Origin: MFD09286-c1 sp963701015
GTDB lineage: Bacteria; Bacteroidota; Bacteroidia; Bacteroidales; DTGW01
NCBI GenBank assembly: GCA_963701015.1
Contig: OY969556.1
Span: forward strand, 4,402,001-4,466,000
Length of the DNA: 64,000 bases
Direction: 5' to 3'
A program made the position numbers and the translations under genes. The notes under the pieces were generated by a model that was given only the letters and a program-made list of their open reading frames with translations, ran no database searches and was not told the origin of the DNA. This document shows, piece after piece, positions 28,375-37,071 of this stretch. Every line of letters starts with the position of its first letter. Positions within the stretch are counted from its first letter, which is position 1.

Positions 28375-31300
28375 ATGAAAAAAATTTACCCATTTCTATT
28401 ATTTCTATTTTTTAGTTTGCAAGTAAGTGCACAGGATGCTATCCTGAAAAAATTACCAAATGGCATAGCACCAATCATAGATGGTACTATTGAAAATTTG
28501 TGGGACACTGTTCAGAAACAGCAAATCACAAAGGTAGCTTATTACGCGGTCCCTACTGTAACGGCATACTGGAAAGCAGTTTGGAACGATACTTCTATTT
28601 TTGTGCTGGTTTCAGTAAATGATGATTTTCATTGTGATACTTCCTGTTCGCATCAAGCCGATTATTTTTCGGACAAACCCGAATTATGGTTTGATGTAAA
28701 CGCAGTATTAAAAGATGGCATGGGACCGTCTACCTCAAATAGTGGTCATTATATTTTTAACCCGACTTTTAATTCCAGTTTAACTAAATATACAAGTAAT
28801 TGGTATAACAACCATTTGAATTATTCTTATAAATTAACAGGTGCCAATTATGTATTTGAATATTCAATTGCTTGGAGTATATTAAAAGATAAAAACTCAA
28901 CTGCATTTTCTGATAGTGGTGGACGAAAATTTGGATTTGATGTTGATGTAATTGACAGGGATAGCTTAAATGATACACCAAGGACTGCCATTTGGATGAA
29001 TGCCAGCGGTAACAACTGGTCTGATATGGATGGTGCCGGCATTGTAGCTTTGGCATATCCAAAACCAACTATAAGTGTTTCTTCCAAAATGGGAAATATA
29101 TCTTCAGGATCTACATATAATTTTGGCAGGACTCCAATTAATATTGCCAAAGAGTCTGATTTTACAATCAAAAATATTGGACAGCAAACTTTAAACATTT
29201 CTTCAATAAATATTTCAGGCAATGGGTTTTCATTGATTCAGCCTGATAAATTTTCATTGGGAATAAATGACACGGTTATCATAAAAGTTTTTTATCAAAA
29301 TAAAACGGCAGGAATAAATTCAGGTAGTATTCAGATTAATAGCAATGCTAAGAACTACAGTTCGTATACGATTAACTTATCAGCATCAACCAGCACCGGT
29401 ACAATTGTGAATACTGGAGATGTTTGGGGAACATGGACAAAAGCAAATTCGCCATATTTTATTATGGGTAATATTAAAATAGAAGATAGTGCTCATTTAA
29501 ATATTCAATCAGGCGTAAATGTTATTTTTGAGGGGAATTATACCATTAAAGTTTGGGGAGTTTTAAATGCAAAAGGAATATTAGGGGATACCATAGTATT
29601 TAAACGTGATGAAACGGATACAATAGGATATTCAAATCCCAATATAATGGATGGGGGTTGGGGAAGTATATTTTGGGATAGTTGGGGCAATTCGCAAATG
29701 TGGGATAATGACAGTTCGGTAATTGAATATTGCAAATTTCAATATGGGAAAGCTTTTGGCAACTATCCAAATGATGATGGAGGTGCTATAAATAGTACAT
29801 TTCCCAGAGTACGTTTTACACATTGTGAGTTTGTAAACAATTCAGCAAAAAATAGAGGTGGTGCTATGTATTTTTATGGTGGAGCGAATATTGGTCACTG
29901 TATTTTCAAACATAATCAAGCATATCAGGGAGGTGTAATTTATTCCGATTATACTTCAATTTTAGATTTGAATAATTGTGTTTTTCAATGGAACAAGACT
30001 GTGTCATCTAATAATTGTTGTGCTTATGCTGGCGCTATATATTTGTATACTAACAAATCAAATATTCAGAATAATTTATTTGCTAATAATTTTTCAGCTG
30101 CTAGTGGCGGAGCAGTAATATTTGATTATTCCAATGATTTTTTTGGGAACAATGTATTTGCAAATAATAACGCAGCAGAGCAGGGAGGCGCAATAGTTCT
30201 TAGAAATGCTAATCCTGTAATTGTAAATAATACAATCGTTAACAATAATGCATTATATGGAGGCGGAATTGCATTTTGGCAAGCAAGTGCATCAGAATTT
30301 TATAATAATATTATTTGGGGAAATACAGTAAATGGAGTAGACCCTAATCAAATGGTTATTTGGAATGCTCCAACAAATCCTATATTTGAAAATTGTATAA
30401 TTCACAAGGATTCGGTTTATGGGGCAGGATTTGTAGTAGGTCATAATGCAGTATTTAGGGATACTATTGCCTCTGATCCTCTAATAAAAGCTCTAACAGC
30501 AAATACTAATTATACAACCAATGTAAGTTCTTCGAATTGGAATCTAAAACTGACATCTCCTGCTATCAATAAAGGAATTCAAAATGCAAATGTAAAGCTT
30601 TTGATTTCTAAAGATTTTTATAATCAAAACCGTATTATGAACGGATTTATTGATATTGGTGCAACTGAAGCATATATAGGTAAAATTACTTTGCACGATA
30701 CAATTAAAAAATCGATCTCATTAAATGCAGACACAGTTGAAGTTACTGCTAATGTTGTTATTAACCAAGGTGTAGATTTAATTATTCCTCCCGGAACCAA
30801 AATTTTATTTGATGGCCAATATTATATTAAAGATTTTGGTGCAATAATAGCTAAAGGAACAAAAGATAATAAAATTCTATTTAGTAAAATGGATACTTTA
30901 GGGTTCTCTAATAATTCCAGCAATCATGGAGGTTGGGAAGGTATCCATATTGACAATGATCAGGGTGGTGCAAATGGACTTATGACGAAAGAGGATTCTT
31001 GTATATTTGAAAATTGTATATTTGAATTTGCAAAAAATACATGGTGGGATTTTAATTTATATCCCTATTATGGAGGTGCAGTAAATATAAGTTATTATTC
31101 AAAAGTATCAATAAAATATTGCGATTTTAGGTATAATACAGGTATTCAAGGTGGTGGATTGTATATAACAGATATTTCAAATCCGGTTATAATGTATTGT
31201 AAATTTTATAATAATTTGAGTTTATTGAATGGCGGAGGTCTTGGAGTTGATATTAAATCTGCGCCCATTATTGAAAATAATTTGTTTACAAATAATAAAA

Positions 31301-33282
31301 GCCTAAATGATGGAGGAGGTGTATATCTGAATTCCGAAAATAGCATTTTTATAAATAATATTATTTGCAATAATTATACTATCCATCAAGGTGGTGGTAT
31401 TGCTATGTTTAGTACAAATCCAATATTCTCAAATAATACAGTTATTAATAATTATGCAAAGTTTCAAGGTGGTGGATTAATTGCATATAACTCACCAGTG
31501 GCAATTTATAACTCTGTTTTTTGGAATAATAATGTTGGAGCACTTTCTGGACAGTCTGGAGCAAAAGAGATATTAAATTCAAACGCAAGTTTTTATAATT
31601 GTAATATAAGAAATTATCTTAACAATCCAGTTTGGGGAGACTATTTCTCATGGGCTTGGGTAGATTCATCAGGGATAATTTCATCAGATCCAAATATTAT
31701 TAAGTTGGATACTAATGGTTTGATTTCCGATTTTCATATAAATCAATTTTCCGGAAATATTGATAATGGAATGATGAATTTACCTGGAGTAAATTTCCCT
31801 TCGACAGATTTTTATGGCAACCCTCGTATAAATAATAATAAAATAGATATTGGTGCTGTTGAAAACCAAGGCGGAAAACTTATATTTATTAAACAACCAA
31901 GTGGAAGGTCATTATGCAACGGTGATTCTATCTCTCTTACTGTAGAAACTTCTGACACAGCTTTATACAAATGGCAAAAAGATGGTGTACCGATTAATGG
32001 TGCCAAAAAAAATAAATTTGCATTACAAAACGTAACAGATGCAATTAATGGTAATTACCTGTGTGTTGCAAAAAATGCATATGGTACAACCTTTAGCAAT
32101 CCTGTTTTTTTGGAAGTAAAATCATCACCTAGCATTATTAATGCACCACCGAGTGAATTAGTTTTAAAAGGCAGTTCTTATGCTTACACAGTTGCTATTG
32201 ATGGTCAAAAACCTTTTAATTTTCAATGGACTTTAGATGGCAAAATAATTAATGATTCAACATCTACTTTGTCAATCGATAGCTTTACGAGAAATAACGA
32301 AGGCAACTATATTTGTAAAGTAAGCAATATTTGTGGTTCAATATCCACAACTTCGGCTACACTTTCTGAAGTGCCTGAAATTTGTATGGTTTCAGTTCTT
32401 GACACAACTGCAAGTAACAAGAATGCACATAATTTAATTATATGGGATAAAGAATCAAAAGTTAAGTATGCAAAATATAATATTTATAGAGAAACAAACA
32501 CTTCTGGATTTTATGATTTAATCGGGTCAGTACCTTATTCCAGCCCTGGATTATATGTTGATAACCTTGTAAATCCAAGAGATCAAGCTTACTTATATAA
32601 AATTACTGCTGTTGATTTAAATAATAATGAAACAGATATAAATTTATGTCCTATTCATAAAACAATTCATTTATTAACTACATACGGGGTTAGTGGAGGA
32701 ATACAATTAGACTGGGATCAATATATAGGGTTTAATTATGGTACGTATTATATCTACAGGGGAATTAACAGGCAGCAATTTAAACTTGTACATCAAATAT
32801 CAAGTTCAATTCGCAGTTGGACTGACTTTGATACCATAATTGGCCCAAAAGATACTTTGAATTATTATATTGCAGTAGAAAAGACAGGTGGTTGTAATCC
32901 GTATAATTCAAACACAAAGTCAGGTGATGGATTGTTAGTTGAATCAGTTTCAAATATGGAAGATAACCGATTACGTTCATATGATTCAACCACTTATGTT
33001 GTTTCAAAAAAATCATCTGAAATAAATTTAAGTGTATATCCAAATCCTTTTAATAACAAGGCTTCTGTAACATATTATCTGGGAAAGGGAAATCAGGTTA
33101 TTATAAAGCTTTATGATACATATGGTAATTTAGTTGGTACACTTATAAACGAAAAGCAAAATACAGGAACGTATTCTGCTATAATTGATCCTATTTCATT
33201 AAACCTAAAATTAGGTATATATATTATGGAAATGAAATATGGAAATAATATAGTACAGAAAAAATTAGTTTTTACCCGTTAA
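28375..33282 (+). CDS. Large T9SS-secreted beta-helix protein with CBM9-like head
   Basis: A 1635-residue secreted protein. In order: signal peptide (to about residue 20, LQVSAQ); a CBM9-like carbohydrate-binding domain (about 22-225, with PIIDGTIENLWD and YWKAVWNDTSIFVLVSVND); an ASH/choice-of-anchor-D-type domain (about 230-340, YNFGRTPIN...FTIKNIGQQTLNI); two parallel beta-helix regions (about 342-770 and 773-1165) full of GGGI/NN-type turns; two Ig-like domains (about 1167-1337, YKWQKDGVPINGA and QWTLDGKIIND); two FN3-like domains; and a type A T9SS sorting tail (from about 1553, NLSVYPNP, ending KKLVFTR). The role is probably polysaccharide binding at the surface; no catalytic residues are identified. 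The last about 120 residues are close to those of the 4311-residue protein. Confidence 0.87.
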   Translation: MKKIYPFLLFLFFSLQVSAQDAILKKLPNGIAPIIDGTIENLWDTVQKQQITKVAYYAVPTVTAYWKAVWNDTSIFVLVSVNDDFHCDTSCSHQADYFSDKPELWFDVNAVLKDGMGPSTSNSGHYIFNPTFNSSLTKYTSNWYNNHLNYSYKLTGANYVFEYSIAWSILKDKNSTAFSDSGGRKFGFDVDVIDRDSLNDTPRTAIWMNASGNNWSDMDGAGIVALAYPKPTISVSSKMGNISSGSTYNFGRTPINIAKESDFTIKNIGQQTLNISSINISGNGFSLIQPDKFSLGINDTVIIKVFYQNKTAGINSGSIQINSNAKNYSSYTINLSASTSTGTIVNTGDVWGTWTKANSPYFIMGNIKIEDSAHLNIQSGVNVIFEGNYTIKVWGVLNAKGILGDTIVFKRDETDTIGYSNPNIMDGGWGSIFWDSWGNSQMWDNDSSVIEYCKFQYGKAFGNYPNDDGGAINSTFPRVRFTHCEFVNNSAKNRGGAMYFYGGANIGHCIFKHNQAYQGGVIYSDYTSILDLNNCVFQWNKTVSSNNCCAYAGAIYLYTNKSNIQNNLFANNFSAASGGAVIFDYSNDFFGNNVFANNNAAEQGGAIVLRNANPVIVNNTIVNNNALYGGGIAFWQASASEFYNNIIWGNTVNGVDPNQMVIWNAPTNPIFENCIIHKDSVYGAGFVVGHNAVFRDTIASDPLIKALTANTNYTTNVSSSNWNLKLTSPAINKGIQNANVKLLISKDFYNQNRIMNGFIDIGATEAYIGKITLHDTIKKSISLNADTVEVTANVVINQGVDLIIPPGTKILFDGQYYIKDFGAIIAKGTKDNKILFSKMDTLGFSNNSSNHGGWEGIHIDNDQGGANGLMTKEDSCIFENCIFEFAKNTWWDFNLYPYYGGAVNISYYSKVSIKYCDFRYNTGIQGGGLYITDISNPVIMYCKFYNNLSLLNGGGLGVDIKSAPIIENNLFTNNKSLNDGGGVYLNSENSIFINNIICNNYTIHQGGGIAMFSTNPIFSNNTVINNYAKFQGGGLIAYNSPVAIYNSVFWNNNVGALSGQSGAKEILNSNASFYNCNIRNYLNNPVWGDYFSWAWVDSSGIISSDPNIIKLDTNGLISDFHINQFSGNIDNGMMNLPGVNFPSTDFYGNPRINNNKIDIGAVENQGGKLIFIKQPSGRSLCNGDSISLTVETSDTALYKWQKDGVPINGAKKNKFALQNVTDAINGNYLCVAKNAYGTTFSNPVFLEVKSSPSIINAPPSELVLKGSSYAYTVAIDGQKPFNFQWTLDGKIINDSTSTLSIDSFTRNNEGNYICKVSNICGSISTTSATLSEVPEICMVSVLDTTASNKNAHNLIIWDKESKVKYAKYNIYRETNTSGFYDLIGSVPYSSPGLYVDNLVNPRDQAYLYKITAVDLNNNETDINLCPIHKTIHLLTTYGVSGGIQLDWDQYIGFNYGTYYIYRGINRQQFKLVHQISSSIRSWTDFDTIIGPKDTLNYYIAVEKTGGCNPYNSNTKSGDGLLVESVSNMEDNRLRSYDSTTYVVSKKSSEINLSVYPNPFNNKASVTYYLGKGNQVIIKLYDTYGNLVGTLINEKQNTGTYSAIIDPISLNLKLGIYIMEMKYGNNIVQKKLVFTR

Positions 33283-33300
33283 TTAAATATTACCCAGAAT

Positions 33301-33345
33301 ATAAACCCTGCAATTATAAATATTGTGGGGTTTATATTTATAAAT
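33301..33345 (+). terminator. Hairpin after the second giant gene
   Basis: Left arm 33301-33314 (ATAAACCCTGCAAT) pairs along all 14 positions with 33322-33335, counting two G-U pairs, around a 7-nt loop. The T-run after it is weak (ATTTATA), so termination efficiency is uncertain. Confidence 0.6.
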
Positions 33346-33860
33346 CAATTGTATTTTTATCGAATTGCACTAATCTAACTATATAAATGGGATTATTGAT
33401 ATTAACTAACAAATACAAAACTATTCAAAATAACTTCCAGCATTAAATTAATTCAAAAAATGTTAATTCCTAAAATAATCTGTTTACCAATAGATAACAA
33501 TAAAATTAGAATGAAGATATAATCGTTGACCTAATAATTATAGCTAAGAATAAAAATTTACAATTAATCAAAATATAAACGAAATACGCTCATTTTTCCC
33601 CTTATCTAAATTATTGAAGTGATATATAATTGAAAACGATCAATAGAAAATAGTTTAAACCTAATAATAAAAATTGATGAATACCTATAGATTAAAATTC
33701 ATATTATTAATAAACACAATGAAGAATATTTAATTTAAAATGAATAGAGGATTTTTCAATAAAGAAAATGAATTATTAAAATACTTATGGAATTGTTTTG
33801 AGGATAAAATACTTTGAAAGAGAACCTATTACATAATATAAATATTAATCAATATAAATA
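33346..33860. other. AT-rich gene-free stretch between convergent units
   Basis: About 515 bases, very AT-rich, with no supportable open frame, RNA or repeat. The 1635-residue protein gene and the leftward tonB operon both end here. Confidence 0.5.
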
Positions 33861-33886
33861 AAAAAGGTGACCCATTAGCCACCTCT
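33858..33886 (-). terminator. Terminator of the exbB-exbD-exbD-tonB unit
   Basis: On the minus strand AGGTG (33888 side) pairs with CACCT across a 10-nt loop, with one extra C-G pair past a mismatch, then TTTTTTATTT. tonB stops about 20 bp upstream. Confidence 0.6.
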
Positions 33887-33905
33887 TCTGTTTCAGTTTA
33901 TACTT

Positions 33906-34688
33906 TTATTGTAACTGGAATACAATTGGAATAACAAATTGTTGTTTTACCGGCTTTCCGCCTTGTTTTCCGGGAATCCATTTCGGAGAGCTAAGAATAC
34001 AGCGAACTGCTTCTTTATCCAATTCCGGGTGAACTCCACGTAAAACTTTACAATCGCAAACCTGACCTTTAGAATTTACAGCAAATTGAACAATAACTTT
34101 TCCTGAAATTCCAGCTTCAGCAGCAGCAGTAGGATAAACCATATCTTGCTGCACCCATATACGGAATGAATTGATATCCCCACCCTGAAAAGTTGCATTT
34201 TCTTCAACAATTACAAAGGCTGGTTCATCTGCTTCTACAACATCATCTTTTTTTTCTTCAACCACAATTTCTTCTGGTGGAGCTTCATTAGTCGATTGTG
34301 TTAAATCTTCCATGGTGGCCAAAGTAACCTCTTCTTTAACTGTATCTACAACAACGGGAGCTTTAAACTTAACCTGTTGTTCTATGGCAGCAGGAGGAGG
34401 AGGAGGAGGTGGTGGTGGTGGTGGTTCGTCGTTATTTAATTTTTCCATATCCATCAACACGTTCTTTTCAATTTTTTTCGAAAGTTTATTTTTATTGTAA
34501 TAGGCCTCAATAACAGGATATGCAACAATTGAACCTACAACAAAAAAGGAAATAAGGAAAGCTATTAATGCAAATTTTTTGTATTTCGAACGTAAATAAA
34601 AAGCGCCATATTCTTTATTACGCTTTTTAAATACAATATCATCCAAGCTTTCAAACCTATCTTGTTTATTTATATTTTCTTCACTCAT
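33906..34688 (-). CDS. tonB: TonB energy transducer
   Basis: Periplasm-spanning protein that passes energy from the ExbBD motor to outer-membrane TonB-dependent receptors. Seen: a cytosolic N-terminus (about 38 residues, FKKRNKEYGAFYLR), one TM helix (FALIAFLISFFVVGSIVAYPV, about 41-61), a periplasmic linker with 11 consecutive prolines (about 92-102), an acidic stretch, and the C-terminal TonB domain (about 170-260) with YPTAAAEAGISGKVIVQFAV and VLRGVHPELDKEAV. Length 260 residues. It is last in the unit after the two exbD genes (21-bp gap). Confidence 0.9.
   Translation of the reverse strand: MSEENINKQDRFESLDDIVFKKRNKEYGAFYLRSKYKKFALIAFLISFFVVGSIVAYPVIEAYYNKNKLSKKIEKNVLMDMEKLNNDEPPPPPPPPPPPAAIEQQVKFKAPVVVDTVKEEVTLATMEDLTQSTNEAPPEEIVVEEKKDDVVEADEPAFVIVEENATFQGGDINSFRIWVQQDMVYPTAAAEAGISGKVIVQFAVNSKGQVCDCKVLRGVHPELDKEAVRCILSSPKWIPGKQGGKPVKQQFVIPIVFQLQ
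34393..34425. repeat. Triplet tract (GGA)5(GGT)6 inside tonB
   Basis: Eleven uninterrupted triplets encode the polyproline run of TonB on the minus strand (five CCA then six CCT codons after frame shift of the triplet). Slippage here would change linker length by whole prolines without breaking the frame. Confidence 0.8.
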
Positions 34689-34709
34689 ACAAGTTGGTAT
34701 TGAAAATTA

Positions 34710-35372
34710 TTATTTAGTTTTCTTAGTCTCAGTTTCACCATGACTTTTCTTATACTCATCTAACATTTTTTGTTCTGGCTTATTCATGTCAACAAGTGCA
34801 TAGTGAGCAACATCACAAATTGCCATTTCGTCAATAACATCAACAATGTTCTTATATTTGGCTTTATCTGTAGCTTTTATTAGTACAATTGGGCCAATTT
34901 TATCATCACGTTTTAGCTGAAGGATACGTTTTCGCAAGGTATCAACCGGCATAACTTTTTTGCCTTTCACAACAGCTGTATTTAAATCTTCAATATTTTT
35001 GAATAATGTTTTGTTGCGTGCTAAAAGTAATTTACGGATACCGTCTTTGCTATAATTAGTTTCAATCAGATCTGGATAAGGAGGTCTTTCAACAAGTCCG
35101 GTATAATAATATACTTTATCATTTGCATCCATAATAATATTTATGGTTCTCCATTTTGGTATCTTATCCTTATTTTTTTCTTTCTGATCCTTATCAGGTA
35201 AACCCACTTCCATAACTTTAGGTTTATTTAATGCCGAGGTGAGCATAAAAAATGTAAGTAGCAAACACATTAAATCCACCATTGGAGTCATATCTATATG
35301 AGTAGAACTCTTTTTAGGCCTGCGCTTCCCACCTTTTTTTCCACCACCTTCGTTCTGGATAATTTCTGCCAT
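34710..35372 (-). CDS. exbD: ExbD-family proton-channel subunit (copy 2)
   Basis: Inner-membrane partner of ExbB, 220 residues. The N-terminus is Lys-rich (GGKKGGKRRPKKS), followed by HIDMTPMVDLMCLLLTFFML, the single TM helix that carries the proton-path Asp. The periplasmic domain follows (about 65-215). It is longer than the roughly 140-residue E. coli ExbD because of an extended periplasmic domain, as in the Bacteroidota pairs. The gap to the first exbD is 8 bp. Confidence 0.88.
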   Translation of the reverse strand: MAEIIQNEGGGKKGGKRRPKKSSTHIDMTPMVDLMCLLLTFFMLTSALNKPKVMEVGLPDKDQKEKNKDKIPKWRTINIIMDANDKVYYYTGLVERPPYPDLIETNYSKDGIRKLLLARNKTLFKNIEDLNTAVVKGKKVMPVDTLRKRILQLKRDDKIGPIVLIKATDKAKYKNIVDVIDEMAICDVAHYALVDMNKPEQKMLDEYKKSHGETETKKTK

Positions 35373-35380
35373 GTTATTTA

Positions 35381-36013
35381 TTATTTTATATCACTTGATT
35401 TCACAACCACATTGGTAAGTGTAGTAGTAAGGTTGAACCTGTTAATTTTATAATCTTGCATAATGTCCAAGACACGTTTTACAACCTTATAATCAGCCTG
35501 ATTATCTCCTTTTATACATGCTTCAGCAATTGGATTTGCTTTACGAGCATACAAAACCCACATTGCAAGTTGATTATTTGTTGAATCAATAGGAATGCCA
35601 GTTTCTAAGGCATCGCGTTCTTTTTGATTATCAGCGTCAATCCATTGTGGAAGGTCTTTTAAAGGCATCCCAAATGATGCTAAAGCTCCAAATTTTTTAA
35701 TTTGTTCCGGTGTGAAATGTACCTGTAATTGTTTACCTACATCAGTTAATACCCTGCTTCTTACATGCTGAGAAGTATCCTTTCCATTATCAACATTAAA
35801 GTAAACTTTATTGTCTTTTGATATATAAACAGTAATAATATTATTATCAGGCGTTTTTTTGTCCGAAATAGAACTTGGCGTGTCAACTTGTACGGCTTCT
35901 TGTGGCCTTGCCGTTGCTGTTAACATAAAGAATGTCAACAAAAGGCTAAACAAGTCAACCATAGGAGTCATGTCTATATGAGGAGTCCTGACCGGTAATT
36001 TTATTTTTGACAT
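35381..36013 (-). CDS. exbD: ExbD-family proton-channel subunit (copy 1)
   Basis: A second ExbD paralog, 210 residues, with the same N-terminal signature (HIDMTPMVDLFSLLLTFFML) and the TM aspartate. It starts much closer to the membrane segment (only about 11 residues before it) than the other copy. The periplasmic part differs clearly from its neighbour, so the two probably form a heteromeric pair rather than being redundant. The gap to exbB is 55 bp. Confidence 0.88.
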   Translation of the reverse strand: MSKIKLPVRTPHIDMTPMVDLFSLLLTFFMLTATARPQEAVQVDTPSSISDKKTPDNNIITVYISKDNKVYFNVDNGKDTSQHVRSRVLTDVGKQLQVHFTPEQIKKFGALASFGMPLKDLPQWIDADNQKERDALETGIPIDSTNNQLAMWVLYARKANPIAEACIKGDNQADYKVVKRVLDIMQDYKINRFNLTTTLTNVVVKSSDIK

Positions 36014-36068
36014 AACTTATTTTTTTACATTTAATTGATAAACGAAATTCTTCAAACCTGTTAATTTA

Positions 36069-36872
36069 TTATTTCTTCAAAGTTGAAGCAAATGTTTGTG
36101 CAAGGCTGAAGTTCGATTCGTCAATTTTAAATGTCATTCCATCAATTTTTGATGAAAAATAGTTATACAATAAAATAGCAATAGTAGAACCTGCAATACC
36201 AAAAGCTGTATTAATAAGAGCTTCTGAAATACCGGTAGCTAAAAGAAGTGCATCAGGAGCTCCTGAAGTAGCAAGTGCGGCAAATGCACGGATCATACCA
36301 AGTACTGTACCAATAAGACCTATTAACACTGAAATAGATGCTATGGTTGATAGAATTACAAGATTCTTTGAAAGCATAGGAAGTTCAAGTGCAGTAGCTT
36401 CCTCTAAATCTTTCTGCAATGCAAGAACTTTTTGATCATTAGGTAATTGTTTATCATCTTGTAAATCACGATACCGGTTTAACCCAGCTTTTACAACATT
36501 AGCCAATGAACCTCTTTGTTTGTCACATGCAATTCTGGCTTCTTCAATTTTATTTTCGTTCAAAAGGTTTTGAATACTTTTTACGAATTTACCTAAACTA
36601 CCACGGCCATTAGCACGAGAAAGCGAAATAAACCTTTCAATTGAAAAGGTTAATAAAACTAAGATAACTGTCATTAAAATAGGCACGATTTGACCACCTT
36701 TGTAAATTATACCAAGATAATTTCCAGGAACCGGAGTGCCTTTTGGGTTACCGCCCATGAAGTTAATAGGGTTACCCATAATTTTCAAATAAATAAGTAT
36801 TCCTAAGCCTAAGCAAATAAGAATTACCAAAGTGTTAAAAACCGAACTGAATATCTCTTTTAAAGCTCTCAT
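36069..36872 (-). CDS. exbB: ExbB/TolQ-family proton-channel protein
   Basis: Polytopic inner-membrane subunit of the TonB motor, 267 residues. Hydrophobic segments: VFNTLVILICLGLGILIYL (about 11-30), IVPILMTVILVLLTFSIERF (about 62-80), and a C-terminal pair (LVILSTIASISVLIGLIGTVLGMI and ALINTAFGIAGSTIAILLYNYF regions, about 170-240). The GLIGTVLGMIRAF block is the MotA/TolQ/ExbB hallmark. It heads the exbB-exbD-exbD-tonB series. Confidence 0.9.
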   Translation of the reverse strand: MRALKEIFSSVFNTLVILICLGLGILIYLKIMGNPINFMGGNPKGTPVPGNYLGIIYKGGQIVPILMTVILVLLTFSIERFISLSRANGRGSLGKFVKSIQNLLNENKIEEARIACDKQRGSLANVVKAGLNRYRDLQDDKQLPNDQKVLALQKDLEEATALELPMLSKNLVILSTIASISVLIGLIGTVLGMIRAFAALATSGAPDALLLATGISEALINTAFGIAGSTIAILLYNYFSSKIDGMTFKIDESNFSLAQTFASTLKK

Positions 36873-36949
36873 ATAAAAAATTTTATTGTTATTAATAAAT
36901 TCTCATTTAAAAATTGAAACCACAAATAAAGCACATTCTCTTTTATTCT

Positions 36950-36957
36950 CAAAAATA
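36950..36957 (-). promoter_or_regulatory. Possible -7 element for the exbB unit
   Basis: TATTTTTG on the minus strand fits TAnnTTTG, about 78 nt before the exbB ATG in a 199-bp spacer. The -33 region is only T-rich (TTTTTTAGA). Suggests exbB has its own promoter apart from the TPR gene upstream. Confidence 0.4.
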
Positions 36958-37071
36958 ATATTCCTTTTTTATTTTATCTAAAAAATAATTTTGCAAATTT
37001 TCTAAAAATAAGGTTAGAATAATCAAGTTAATATACAATTAACAACTTGTTAACTATTTACCCCTAATATT

